A DNA stretch of 64,000 bases from Siderastrea siderea. Taxonomy: Eukaryota; Cnidaria; Anthozoa; Scleractinia; Rhizangiidae. Shown here piece by piece: positions 1-8,821 of this stretch; the first letter of the stretch is position 1; every line of letters begins with the position of its first letter. Under the pieces are notes generated by a model. The model did not search any database. It had not been told where the DNA came from and saw only the letters and a list, made by a program, of their open reading frames with translations. The DNA is taken from assembly GCA_964030785.1 (NCBI GenBank), contig OZ034975.1, positions 2,426,701-2,490,700 on the forward strand, written 5' to 3'. The translations under genes and the position numbers were made by a program.

Positions 1-343
1 TCAAGAGGGGAAGTTTCTTTTTGCGATGCTGGTTTCATTTTATGGGGGTACAAATGCATTTTTCCATTGCGTGACTTCATACAACAGGAAGTCTGAAATT
101 CTCGGAAAACAGGAAGTTTTTCTCAGAAAATAGGAAGTCTATGATGTCATGCTTCCATCACTCACGTGCACAATTGCATTTCCCAGCGCGTGATGGAATG
201 TTTGTTATATAATACAGGAAATGACTCATCTATTTTCCAAGGTCATGAGATTGTCATACGATCTCTATCAACCAATCATAATGAAGAAAGGTGGAAATAT
301 ATTTTATTATAAATTTTACTTACAATCATTACTCAGAAAGTTT
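1..343 (+). repeat. Left terminal inverted repeat of the Polinton
   Basis: Positions 1-343 match the reverse complement of 18414-18756 with essentially no differences seen by eye. The repeat contains a start codon at 221 and the first 41 codons of an ORF, with the TATA-like TTATATAATA 12 bp upstream of that ATG. The near identity of the arms suggests recent insertion or ongoing correction between ends. Confidence 0.93.
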
Positions 344-784
344 GCAGTGAAAACATTCAACATGCCGAAGTCTATGTCGACTATCCAAAACCAGATTTCT
401 GGATGTGAAAGGAGTGTGAAAGAATCCTTGAGTCAGTGCGCTGAATTGGTTGGAGATCGGAATTACACATTCTCTTTCAGTCTCGGTGCTTTTGTTAAGG
501 ACATCACAACACTTAACCTCGATGATTCATTGAAGCATATGAGAATGGTTCAAGAAGACAAAAGAAACAAGTTCACAAGTGTTACAAACTTTGACGAGTG
601 GGTCAATGGAAAATGTTGCGTAAAGAAAACTCGCGCAAGACAACTAAGGATGTTCTACAATAGGTTTAAGAAATATATTAAGGTGCTACAATGTAAACTA
701 CCATTCATATGGTTCGTTTGTAATGGGGCTGCTATCCTCAACTATTTTAAGGACAATGAAGAAGAAGCAGTTCAGTGGGTTTAA
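221..784 (+). CDS. TIR-anchored ORF, left copy (unknown function, 187 aa)
   Basis: I do not recognise this protein. Its first 41 residues (start MTHLFSKVMRLSYDLYQP) are encoded inside the left TIR and are therefore identical to the start of the ORF at the other end of the element. The C-terminus also resembles that of the right-hand ORF: both have a basic F/Y-K-K stretch, then C-x-LP-x-x-WF-x-x-NG, then an acidic stretch and a final V/I-x-W. The left copy has an extra middle part of about 90 residues (about 46-140). The upstream TTATATAATA at about 206 looks like a TATA element. No enzyme motif is seen. The position suggests an early or regulatory protein, but that is only inference. Confidence 0.72.
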   Translation: MTHLFSKVMRLSYDLYQPIIMKKGGNIFYYKFYLQSLLRKFAVKTFNMPKSMSTIQNQISGCERSVKESLSQCAELVGDRNYTFSFSLGAFVKDITTLNLDDSLKHMRMVQEDKRNKFTSVTNFDEWVNGKCCVKKTRARQLRMFYNRFKKYIKVLQCKLPFIWFVCNGAAILNYFKDNEEEAVQWV

Positions 785-850
785 ATAATATTAAACCACA
801 AAACGCCACAGCTGTGGCGTGACGTCATGTTGTAGTAACATAAAATAATG

Positions 851-870
851 TCTAATATAATAGTATAGAA
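851..870 (+). promoter_or_regulatory. AT-rich promoter of the VLTF3-like gene
   Basis: TCTAA is followed by TATAATAGTATAGAA directly before the ATG at 871. It combines the TCTAA of the virion-gene promoters with the AGTATA-GAA-ATG ending of the PolB promoter. Confidence 0.45.
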
Positions 871-1449
871 ATGAATTGTAACAAGGAATTACATGATGAA
901 CTGAAAGAATCAGGAGATATTGTTTGTCCTTTTTGTGACCAAAAATTGGAAGATTCTAATGAAAAACCACAAGATCGTTTAGCAAAATATTATTTATGCT
1001 GTGATAATCAGTATATTATTAACGACGATGGGATGTTAGCATGTCTAAGTTGTGGTATTGTTCAAGGATATAAATCATCAGTAGAGTATGTTAATTTTTA
1101 TGAGAACAGACATAAACTGAAGAGGAAATCTATTTACCATCGTGAGTATCATATAAATAATACGATTCTAGATGTTGAACAAAAATATAATATAGAAATA
1201 TCACACCATCAAAAATGTAAGATCGATAGAGTATTTGTAGAAATAGGTAAGATTCTTCCCCAAGTGAATGGAAACCGGAAAAGAATGATTAACATCAATT
1301 TCATTTTACGTAAAGTGTTAAGTATGATGAATTTACCATTTGATATTCCAATCAGTAAATCGAAAAAAACATTGGCTTCATATGAAAGATATTGGAATCT
1401 AATTATATCACTTATTGGTGATAGAATGAAAGAGATCATTGATGAGTGA
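871..1449 (+). CDS. VLTF3-like zinc-ribbon late transcription factor
   Basis: A 192-residue protein with two Cys pairs: CPFC near residue 19, and a second ribbon with CC near 43 followed by CLSCG near 58. After this comes a basic patch with KRKSIYHREYH at about 84-94, where poxvirus/NCLDV VLTF3 proteins have their YKR-x-x-H core. The C-terminal half is helical and ends in the SKSKKTLASYERYW region. VLTF3-family proteins direct transcription of virion genes in large DNA viruses and are known from Polintons and adintoviruses. The product may therefore act on the TCTAA-type promoters in this element (inference). The gene ends tail to tail with a 14-bp overlap with the minus-strand gene at 1436. 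Confidence 0.7.
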   Translation: MNCNKELHDELKESGDIVCPFCDQKLEDSNEKPQDRLAKYYLCCDNQYIINDDGMLACLSCGIVQGYKSSVEYVNFYENRHKLKRKSIYHREYHINNTILDVEQKYNIEISHHQKCKIDRVFVEIGKILPQVNGNRKRMININFILRKVLSMMNLPFDIPISKSKKTLASYERYWNLIISLIGDRMKEIIDE

Positions 1450-1918
1450 AATATTTGTCATATTTTTCTAGGAATTTGTCAACTATGGGACTATTGTATG
1501 TAACATAATTATCTACGTTGTTCATTATTATGTGTAGAGAATGCGGTTGAAAATCGCCACCTCTCATGGTATCTTTGATTATGTTTAACAAATGCTGGTA
1601 ACTTTGGTAAGCGTGTATACAATTTTGTATTTTGAGGTTGAGATCTTTGTGTTTCATCCAACTCTGAATAATTACTGAGGCTGTTGAGATAGCAACAAGA
1701 GATATGCCAGATGTCGCTATTGCAGATGCAATTCCGCCCGTTGCGAAAATGATTGACAATGAATCGCCGAGTAATTTCCACTTTTTGAAACGTTTTGCAG
1801 CTTGTTTATAAGCCCAACACTTCCGATGATATGTTATGTAATACGATTTTAGTTCTTCTATCTGATCTTCAGTCAAATCACTTGATATATGATTCCAATT
1901 GAAAATATTTTTTGTCAT
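1436..1918 (-). CDS. Two-membrane-helix protein A (160 aa)
   Basis: The N-terminal 45 residues form an amphipathic helical part beginning MTKNIFNWNHISSDLTEDQ. They are followed by a hydrophobic hairpin at about residues 50-85 (LSIIFATGGIASAIATSGIS and onward) and a helical C-terminus. The N-terminus aligns with the neighbouring protein at 2103-2678 (N-I/D-I-F-x-x-NHI, then L-[ST]-E-x-x, Y-x-x-YH-[RK]-K). The C-terminus aligns with the ORF outside the element at 22410-22750 (YQ-x-x-L, RG, IIxxVDN/IDNFV, KYxxxF). The layout of helix, two TM segments and helix recalls SLATT-type 2TM modules, but I cannot show that relationship. Likely a membrane protein of infected cells or virions. Confidence 0.72.
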   Translation of the reverse strand: MTKNIFNWNHISSDLTEDQIEELKSYYITYHRKCWAYKQAAKRFKKWKLLGDSLSIIFATGGIASAIATSGISLVAISTASVIIQSWMKHKDLNLKIQNCIHAYQSYQHLLNIIKDTMRGGDFQPHSLHIIMNNVDNYVTYNSPIVDKFLEKYDKYFTHQ

Positions 1919-1960
1919 ATATTATACGGTTACATTTTTTTCTTCTTGAATGATAATTTA

Positions 1961-1972
1961 ATACTATAGTAT
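1961..1972. promoter_or_regulatory. ATACTATAGTAT palindrome (early-type element)
   Basis: The perfect palindrome ATACTATAGTAT is identical to those 5 bp upstream of the start codons at 14064 and 14423. Here it lies 42 bp upstream of the minus-strand start at 1918. Confidence 0.5.
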
Positions 1973-2102
1973 AATTTTGTGATATTATGGACCAATTTCT
2001 CAATGCTTTCGATGATTTCGTTGATTAAGGTTGCTGTTTTCATATATATATGTTAGATTATTCATTACTCTCAGGCTTCGATGGAATATTTTCACTATCA
2101 AC

Positions 2103-2678
2103 TTAGATTGGTTGAGGGATACGTAACCATTCAATGATGCAACTCATATCCCAATCACTTGGAACTGTGCTGAAATATGTGTAATAACCGGTCATATCGC
2201 TGTTGTAAAAAAATTCGATGCTACTGTTGAAATCCTTCTCCAATAGGGCACTTTTAGAGTGATAATATCGATCCCATCTCTTTATCCATACATTAAGCAC
2301 AATCACATTTTTTAAATCGACAACACCATCGCCAACGTCGGTATTGTCAAACAATTTCAACCGATTCGTCCACGAATTTGCTCGTTCCATTTTTTTATTG
2401 AATTTTTTAAGGCTTGCCACTGCTTTCAAAATAAGACCAACACCAGTTAAAGTTGCCATGACAGCAGGGTTCAGTGTCATCCCTCCAGCAACTGCGGCAC
2501 TAATAATTAACTTGCCAGCTGAAAGATTACAAACAAAATTTTTTCTTCGAAAACCGAGGTGCAACTTTTCATAACAATAATGTTTCTTGTGGTAATGAGT
2601 ATATAAATCTTTCAGAAATTTAACCTTCTCTTCAGAAAGTGTTTTGTCGATATGGTTGAATTCGAAAATGTCTCGCAT
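2103..2678 (-). CDS. Two-membrane-helix protein B (191 aa)
   Basis: A paralog of the protein at 1436-1918: DIFEFNHIDKTLSEEK aligns with the start of that protein, followed by Y-x-x-YHKK and a hydrophobic hairpin with NLSAGKLIISAAVAGGMTLN. I start it at the internal Met at 2678 and not at the first in-frame Met at 2783 for two reasons: homology begins there, and a TTATATAA box lies just upstream (about 2682-2690). This also removes an overlap with the fibre gene. The C-terminal about 90 residues, after the second hydrophobic stretch, are unlike those of the two relatives in this window, so it may be a chimera or a shifted frame. Confidence 0.72.
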   Translation of the reverse strand: MRDIFEFNHIDKTLSEEKVKFLKDLYTHYHKKHYCYEKLHLGFRRKNFVCNLSAGKLIISAAVAGGMTLNPAVMATLTGVGLILKAVASLKKFNKKMERANSWTNRLKLFDNTDVGDGVVDLKNVIVLNVWIKRWDRYYHSKSALLEKDFNSSIEFFYNSDMTGYYTYFSTVPSDWDMSCIIEWLRIPQPI

Positions 2679-2718
2679 TGTGTTATATAATAAATGTAAA
2701 TTTTTTTGTGGAAAGTAA

Positions 2719-4410
2719 TCACGCACTTGTTTGATACTCGATACGAAGTATAATTGCGTTGTAACTTTTCCAAATATCATCATTCATATTTAGTTCAAAA
2801 GCCAAAATCCCGGACGAAGGCATTTGGAAAGAATTTGGGTTTATCGTTTGATACCACCCACTTTTTTCTGAGGTAAAATTTCTTGAAGAGCTTAGAGTTC
2901 CAGTAAAAAAATTCCGTAAAGATGTTTTGAGTTTCAAAGATATTTTTTTGTGTCTATGTACAGTGACATGAGAATCCGAAGAAGTGATTGGACGCGTACA
3001 ATATAGATCAATATTTTTCAAAATCGCTTCACCCGGCAATGAAATTATTTCAGCACCATTTAAAACAAAATTTTTGTCCCCTTTTGTTGAATTTAAAAAA
3101 CCATTTATGTGGTGAATGGAAGAGCGTAGTTGGTGTCCGTTTAAAGAAATATCTGTTTCCATTACCATTTTTCCACTTTCAATAACAAAAGCGGTGTCAT
3201 AGACACTTGGATCAACGTTTGAAAGTGTTTCTTTAACACCATAGACAATTAAATGCCCAATTGTTAAAAACGATTGTTTACTGACTGTACCGTGCAAATC
3301 AAGATAAAGGAATTGTGGAGGTGAGCTACCCCATCTGTGAAAATGGATAACTGTTTTGGTGTAATTCTCGAATGTTTTGGTTGTTTCATCAGAAATTGAA
3401 ATCGTTGTTCCTTGAGCTGTTACAGTTATCTCATTCATTTCCGGCGGAAACCATTCAACGACCATTGTGTAATACCCGACTGGAAGTTTATATAAGTTAA
3501 AACCGAGGCGTGACCGGTACTGGTTGGGTGAGCTTTTTTCAAACAAGAGTTTAAGTTGGTAAGCTTTTTTATTAATTTGATGTGGAAAATTGGGAAAATC
3601 AACAATACCCAAAACCTCGATATTGTTTTCACTCGAAGATTCATCAGTGTCTTCCATCAAGTATCTGAAGGCGTCCCTTTTTTGACCTGAGTTATTGATC
3701 TGAGATTCACGAATTTTTTGAGTGACAAGATTTCTCAAATCTTTTATTTCCTCTTGCACAAAATCAACATTAACTGCGGATTTCGAGTCTCTGTAATCGG
3801 TTTGTAAGTTAATAATTTTATTGTTATTTAAATTCAAGTTTCCAGTCATATTGTTGGTGCCATCAACTTTGAGAAACTTTTTTTGTGTCATGTCATCAAT
3901 TCTGTTGTTAACAAACTCGACACATGCGGCGTCTCTTTGGTTTGATGGAAGATCAAGATTGATAATTGAATTATTTTTCATATCAATATCAGATCCTTTA
4001 TCCAGTTTTTTTTCAAGCTGATTTTCGACATACTTTTTGTTTGTGGCTTGATCTGCCTGTGTTGGGTCTTTCACATTGAAAATTGTATTATTATTCATAT
4101 CAATATTTGCTTCCATTTGACCTCCTTCCTTCTTTGAAAGAAAGATATTTCTCATATCTTGATAGCTTATTGCCTTCGTCAAATCGCCGCGGACAGGATA
4201 TGGGTTGCTTTTCAATCGCAAGATACTGTACTTATTTTGCATGTCAATATCAGCAGAACCGCTGGCACTACCCTGAGGTCCACGATCACCTTTGTCGCCT
4301 TTGTCGCCTTTATCGCCTTTAGGACCAGGTAACCCAGGCAACCCTCTAGGGCCTATCTGACCTTGTCCTTGAGAATCAACATGATTAAGAATACCGTTTG
4401 TATAACTCAT
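2719..4410 (-). CDS. Collagen-repeat fibre/attachment protein (563 aa)
   Basis: Residues 20-47 are about nine uninterrupted Gly-X-Y triplets (GPRGLPGLPGPKGDKGDKGD and onward). Next come four phage-tail-fibre-like repeats of the form (D/N)-(I/L)-(D/N)-(M/L)-(K/N/Q)-N-N-x-I-x-N-(L/V), spaced 40-50 residues apart between about 53 and 200. A predicted helical segment ends near 245, and the last 300 residues are beta-rich without a motif I can name. This is the layout of trimeric fibres of tailed phages and other viruses. The product is probably a virion surface fibre for cell attachment, with the C-terminal part as the head. It sits 11 bp from the packaging ATPase gene on the same strand. A function in entry is inferred from architecture only. 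Confidence 0.78.
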   Translation of the reverse strand: MSYTNGILNHVDSQGQGQIGPRGLPGLPGPKGDKGDKGDKGDRGPQGSASGSADIDMQNKYSILRLKSNPYPVRGDLTKAISYQDMRNIFLSKKEGGQMEANIDMNNNTIFNVKDPTQADQATNKKYVENQLEKKLDKGSDIDMKNNSIINLDLPSNQRDAACVEFVNNRIDDMTQKKFLKVDGTNNMTGNLNLNNNKIINLQTDYRDSKSAVNVDFVQEEIKDLRNLVTQKIRESQINNSGQKRDAFRYLMEDTDESSSENNIEVLGIVDFPNFPHQINKKAYQLKLLFEKSSPNQYRSRLGFNLYKLPVGYYTMVVEWFPPEMNEITVTAQGTTISISDETTKTFENYTKTVIHFHRWGSSPPQFLYLDLHGTVSKQSFLTIGHLIVYGVKETLSNVDPSVYDTAFVIESGKMVMETDISLNGHQLRSSIHHINGFLNSTKGDKNFVLNGAEIISLPGEAILKNIDLYCTRPITSSDSHVTVHRHKKISLKLKTSLRNFFTGTLSSSRNFTSEKSGWYQTINPNSFQMPSSGILAFELNMNDDIWKSYNAIILRIEYQTSA

Positions 4411-4421
4411 ATATTATTGGG

Positions 4422-5063
4422 TTATATTCTTTCATCGAAATTTTTGGCATTGGATTTTCTTATTTTATCAACATACAGAAAACTGAATGGGTCTTTAGTA
4501 GCCTTTTGGTAATCCTCTTTGTTAACACCCAATTCTCTACAAATCATGGATTGTTCATTTCTTGATGGGAAATCGAATATGCAATAATGTGAACTATTCA
4601 GTCTTATTGTTTTATCGGTTCCATAATAGCTTTGACTCAAATATATACAACAACAATTTTTGTTTCTAGAATTGGTAAAGTAGTCACGTATCCGTTCGTC
4701 ATTTTTCTTACCTGTATTCAAATAATCATCAAATATGACGAATTTTTGGTTTTCATCAGACAAATCTGTTAAAGGGATGATGTCATCATTACTTGCTTCG
4801 ATTATATCATAGCCGACCTCTTTTGATATTGGTTTGAATGACTCCAAAAGGTATGTATATTTGCTTTGGGATAGATTGCGAGCATAAAGGTATATCTTAT
4901 CAAAATAGAGAAGCCTATATATCATATCAAGCAAAAGGTTAGTCTTGCCACCACCAGAGGGAGCACAAATAAGCATCCTGAAACATCGGTTTGGCATGAA
5001 ACTCTTTAATTGAACAAAATCTTTGTTTTCATCATCTTGAATGTCGTAATTTTGAATCTTCAT
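4422..5063 (-). CDS. FtsK/HerA-type genome-packaging ATPase
   Basis: A 213-residue P-loop ATPase. Walker A is APSGGGKTN at residues 34-42 and Walker B is FVIFDD at 108-113, with a polar sensor-like segment YLSQSYYGTDKTIR at about 140. Size and motifs fit the A32-like ATPases of NCLDVs, virophages and Polintons, which pump DNA into the preformed capsid. It is transcribed divergently from the gene at 5216; the 152 bp between contain a short CG-rich tandem repeat (unit GCGACACGCTAT at about 5095-5122). Confidence 0.93.
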   Translation of the reverse strand: MKIQNYDIQDDENKDFVQLKSFMPNRCFRMLICAPSGGGKTNLLLDMIYRLLYFDKIYLYARNLSQSKYTYLLESFKPISKEVGYDIIEASNDDIIPLTDLSDENQKFVIFDDYLNTGKKNDERIRDYFTNSRNKNCCCIYLSQSYYGTDKTIRLNSSHYCIFDFPSRNEQSMICRELGVNKEDYQKATKDPFSFLYVDKIRKSNAKNFDERI

Positions 5064-5215
5064 ATGATACTCTGTTGTACAATTTTATCGCATGGCGACA
5101 CGCTATGCGACACGCTATGCGAGCGTTTTTATATATGATAACCCTAATTTTTCCGAACAAAATACGAAATTTTATGTAAACAAATGATATAACGAGTTTA
5201 CTCAAATGGAAAGAA
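5064..5215. promoter_or_regulatory. Divergent intergenic region with CG-rich direct repeats
   Basis: Lies between the ATPase (minus) and PPxY (plus) start codons. Two to three copies of GCGACACGCTAT lie at about 5095-5122 in otherwise AT-rich DNA. The position suggests a shared control region or origin; function unproven. Confidence 0.35.
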
Positions 5216-6184
5216 ATGGCTGAGAAACGATCCGAGCTTGGTAAAAAGATTAACACAGTAAGAGAGACAATAAAACAAAAAACGATATCTGATCAAATGG
5301 GTGAAGTTGAGGCAGAGAAACTTTTCAAACCTATAACATCAGGATTAAAGGAACTCACAGCTCCAAAAATGCCATTGATAAGATTACCAAAGAAAAAGCG
5401 ACCTGTTCCAGATTATGGAATAGCTATTGATGATGAAGTGCCTGATTATGGATTGGATGATTTGTTTGATCAACCTGTTTTACCTGAAAACGAGAAACAG
5501 TTAGTTCCAAAACCTCCATCTTATGAAGATGTCCTCAAGGATATAGCAACCGGAGAAAAACAAATTTATATAGATCCGAAATATATGTATGAACTTGAAG
5601 ATCTTCCTCCAGAATACGAACAAGAAGTACCAGATTACGAAATCCTTGAGGAGGATAGAATAAATCAAGCTTTAGATGAACTTCAAATTCCTAACTATGA
5701 TGAGATTGAATTACGACTTCAACAAGAAGATATGAATGACCAAAAGAGGAAATCTTATCTTACCAACGCCCTTAAAAAGGCTAAAGAGAAACGGAAACAA
5801 CTAAGTGGCTATTCGACTGATATCACTAAAAAATAAATTAGTGGTTCAATCACTGAAGCTGAGGCTCAATATCGAAGAAAAATTATTCAAGATACAAGAA
5901 AGGTTCTTACTGATTATATCGATTACAACAATCAAAGATTAAAAAATATTAAAGGATCTGGTTTGAAGAAAAAAATAAAAAGAGGTGGACAAGTCCAGTT
6001 TTTCAACAATCCGACAGAAATGATTAAAAAACTTGAACTGATTATCGGATCAATGGTTGCAGGTAATAATAGCATAGAGCTAAGAAACACAGGTGTCGCA
6101 CTTCTCGACATCTTGTTGAAAAACTCTATTTTGAACAGGTCACAATATAACAAAATATACAAAAACTGTTTTAGTCTAAACTAA
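5216..6184 (+). pseudogene. PPxY-motif virion protein, interrupted by an in-frame stop
   Basis: The first part (5216-5836, 206 aa) is acidic and carries two PPxY motifs in PPSYEDV and PPEYEQE, plus repeated V-P-D-Y/I-P-N-Y motifs. PPxY is the late-domain motif by which many viruses recruit NEDD4-family ubiquitin ligases. A TAA at 5834-5836 ends this ORF, but the same frame stays open to 6184 with 115 further codons of similar composition, including the adenain-type site IKGSG. One nonsense change (or readthrough) therefore explains the structure, and the ancestral protein was about 320 aa. I do not know the family name. It probably belongs to the virion or to assembly. Confidence 0.68.
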
Positions 6185-6194
6185 TCATATTTAA
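6175..6194 (+). promoter_or_regulatory. Displaced late promoter of the penton gene
   Basis: TCTAAACTAATCATATTTAA here matches the MCP promoter start TCTAAACTACTCATAT. It now lies 1.4 kb from the penton ATG because of the insertion at 6195-7569. Confidence 0.6.
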
Positions 6195-7569
6195 CAATTA
6201 TTCTACGAGGGCGCGCTGGATATGAAATGATAGATAACCAACGAGGCGCGTGGCGCCGAGTTGGTTATAATCATTTCATATCCAGCAAACCCGAGTAGAA
6301 TAATTGTTTTATTAAAAACTTAACTACTATTTTTGTTAAAAAAATCAAGAAAGAAAGAGAAAAATGAGAAAATGGATAAAAAGGGAGCAAGAATCGATCA
6401 CATGACTGAACGAAAAAGGCGCCAAAACCTTGCGAAGTGTTGCAGCGTTTCATTGCAAAGCTGAATGAATCAATGAAAACTGCTCGAAAGTGAACGAAGT
6501 GGCACAAGTTTGGGAAAAAAAAATCTTCTAATTATTGGCTCTGAAATATGGTACATGCTTGATTTTTCCCGAAACATTGTTGTAATCATCGTTCAAAGCA
6601 GATTGAAGCTGTACAATTTCACCATATTAGCTGCTGGAGTTGAAACAGAACAAGTTTGTAATCTGTTCGCACAACAGAGCCATCATGTGCGTGTTTGATC
6701 GAAATGAAGACAGAACCAATTTGAACTTGAAGAATTAATTTCTATGCAGCTCAGAAGCAAGATTACTGTAGCGAGGAACATTAGAATTCACCATCATAGT
6801 TTGTTTAATGCAAAGCACAAAATGCAGTTGTTCTCGGTTTAGAGGTTGCGGACGGAATGGTAAAAACAGCATTCAAACAACTGGAAAAGCGATTCAACTC
6901 CGTTTACTTGGCATCCGATTGCATTTGGACCTGTTGGAACACAGAGCTACAACGAGTGCAGGTAAACCAGTGTCAATTTTGCGTGTTAAAGCCGAAAAAA
7001 ATTTTCGCCCTTCCTTCGGCCTTCTTGGTAGTTTGCAGCTGTAGTTTGTTTAGTACTTGTTTAGACTGCTTCATGATTTTCGCACCGAGTCGTCATGAAT
7101 GTGACAGTTGTTATTAAATGCTTCTGCCCCATTTCACTGTGTTTTATTTTGTCTTGTCTTGATATTTTGAAGTGGAAAGGCTTCCTGATAAAACCTACCG
7201 TTTGTTCAATTTTAATGATCGACGTGACGATCGATGAAAGAAATTAATTGTAAACACAACGCTCAATGCTTAAATTTCTAATTTCTTTTTCTGCATAGTT
7301 TCTTCAAACAATTTTGACTTGTGTTAGACGACGCTGTTAGTGACGCTGTTGGAATTTCTGCTTAATTCAAATTTGCTGCCAAGTGATTTTTCTTGTCTAT
7401 TTTTCTCGCCGGGTTGCTGGCGAGGAAAAAACTTCCAGCTCACTTTCTTCATTTTGTTGTTGAGTGTTCATTGTCCATATTTGGTCACAGCAGGTATATG
7501 AGCTAATAGCCTGGCTCCGTTCAGCCAATCAGAATGGTAGAAATCCAATATACCTAGTCCAGTTTTTAA
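6195..7569. mobile_element. Unclassified non-coding insertion, about 1.37 kb
   Basis: TTAA at 6191-6194 is repeated at 7566-7569, and joining the flanks restores a normal late promoter for the penton gene, so I read this as an insertion with a TTAA duplication. Its first 116 bp (6195-6310) form an imperfect palindrome with arms of about 50 bp around CAATTATTCTAC...GTAGAATAATTG. Its right end (7491-7553) has AGGTATAT...ATATACCT arms. The interior has no coding signal. TTAA targets occur in piggyBac and Kolobok elements, but no end motif settles the class. Confidence 0.6.
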
Positions 7570-7574
7570 TAAAA

Positions 7575-8336
7575 ATGAATAGACAACTCGTATTATCCAG
7601 TCATACCGTTAAAGGCATAAGTGGTAATAAACCATCGGATTTCACAATCAAATACAGTAATCCGATAATTCTCGATCCGAATCGACAATATGAGATAGGC
7701 CTAGACCGAATCATTTCGATGTCATTCACTTGGTTTAACATTACGAAAGAACTCAATAATCAGAAAATAAGATATTCGACAGATAGTGGTGCTATTTGGA
7801 CGGAAATTATATTCAACCCTGGAGTATGGAATTACGTTGATTTTGACAATTTAATCAAAGAAAAAACAAAAACAGGGACCTCATCAAACCCTCAATATCC
7901 AATCACTCTGGAGTTTGACGACACGATATTTAGGACAATAATAACACTTGCCTCAAATTACAGATTAGATCTTACTCAAAGTAATTTTAATGATCTTATT
8001 GGATTCAATAAAAAGATTCTAACAAGTAGTGTAAATGTTGGAGATTACATTCCTAATCTCTCACAAGACAGAGAAATATTGAATGTTCATTGTGATTTGA
8101 TAAGTGATAGTCTTGTCGATGGTGAAGAGTCAGATATTATATATAGTTTCAGTACTAGTACTTTGACACCAAGTTTTTCATTCACACAAGAGCCTCGACG
8201 AGTTCAGTACAACCCGTGTAATAAAAATACGATCAATAAAATAAGAATTTATATCACAGATGGTAAGAGGAGAATCATCGATCTTAATCATAGTGACACT
8301 TCATTCAGTTTGATTTTAAGAGAGAAGAGAGATTAA
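7575..8336 (+). CDS. Penton/minor capsid protein (single jelly roll, 253 aa)
   Basis: I start at the ATG at 7575, because the in-frame codons upstream (from 7464) belong to the inserted element. The protein begins MNRQLVLSSHTVKGISGNKP and is beta-rich. It ends with NKIRIYITDGKRRIIDLN and a final ILREK, matching the C-terminal strand pair typical of Polinton and virophage penton proteins (I-R-I-x-I-x-D, then IDLN). The product forms the capsid vertices as a pentamer. Its normal promoter has been split off by the insertion just upstream, so expression of this copy may be reduced. Confidence 0.85.
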   Translation: MNRQLVLSSHTVKGISGNKPSDFTIKYSNPIILDPNRQYEIGLDRIISMSFTWFNITKELNNQKIRYSTDSGAIWTEIIFNPGVWNYVDFDNLIKEKTKTGTSSNPQYPITLEFDDTIFRTIITLASNYRLDLTQSNFNDLIGFNKKILTSSVNVGDYIPNLSQDREILNVHCDLISDSLVDGEESDIIYSFSTSTLTPSFSFTQEPRRVQYNPCNKNTINKIRIYITDGKRRIIDLNHSDTSFSLILREKRD

Positions 8337-8354
8337 TCTAACTAATAGTTATAT
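8337..8354 (+). promoter_or_regulatory. Late-type promoter (TCTAA)
   Basis: TCTAACTAATAGTTATAT lies directly before the ATG at 8355. It shares TCTAA plus an AT-rich spacer with the other virion genes. Confidence 0.55.
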
Positions 8355-8723
8355 ATGTCGTCGTATGAATACAAGCGTATTTATCATCCAAAACTTGGAC
8401 GATTTGTTTATGAACATAAAGGAAATGGGATCATTGTTGACAACATTTTCAAACCGGTTGGAAGGGTGTTAAGTAAAGTTCCAGAAATGGTTTTAAAACC
8501 TTTTGCCAAAAAAGCGCTTGAATCTGGTATTTCACATGCTGGAGACAAACTGGGAAAAAAAGCAGCTGAAAAAAGCGGAGAGCTTATTATGAGAAAATTA
8601 CACGGTTCAACTAAACAATCAATGAATAAAACCATGAAACCAACCAAACCTACTAAACCAAAACAAGAAGATTACAACACAATTCTGAATAGACTTATAT
8701 CTGGTACTGGATTAAGACGATAA
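8355..8723 (+). CDS. Small virion precursor protein (122 aa)
   Basis: Basic protein. An N-terminal KRIYHPKLGRFVYEHKGNG segment is followed by an amphipathic alanine/lysine-rich helix (about 45-80) and a KPTKPTKPK linker. It ends in ISGTG-LRR, an exact (I/L/M)-x-G-x|G adenain-type cleavage consensus four residues from the end. It lies between the penton and MCP genes and has its own TCTAA promoter. The amphipathic helix and maturation site recall adenovirus pVI/pX-type minor proteins, but no sequence match can be claimed. Confidence 0.7.
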   Translation: MSSYEYKRIYHPKLGRFVYEHKGNGIIVDNIFKPVGRVLSKVPEMVLKPFAKKALESGISHAGDKLGKKAAEKSGELIMRKLHGSTKQSMNKTMKPTKPTKPKQEDYNTILNRLISGTGLRR

Positions 8724-8803
8724 AATGTTATTAAAAAGTGAATTTTATCCAATTATAAATAGACTAGCAAGTGGGAAATGGTTTATATAAAAAGTGAATT
8801 TTA

Positions 8804-8821
8804 TCTAAACTACTCATATAA
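8804..8821 (+). promoter_or_regulatory. Late-type promoter of the MCP gene
   Basis: TCTAAACTACTCATATAA sits directly before the ATG at 8822. A 17-bp element, AAAAGTGAATTTTATC, ends in this box and also occurs once about 56 bp upstream (about 8734-8749). Confidence 0.6.

Noticed and set aside
2679..2783. N-terminal extension of two-TM protein B
   Set aside because: It overlaps the fibre gene, lies upstream of the TATA box and has no counterpart in the paralog.
7464..7574. N-terminal extension of the penton ORF
   Set aside because: These codons are part of the inserted element at 6195-7569.
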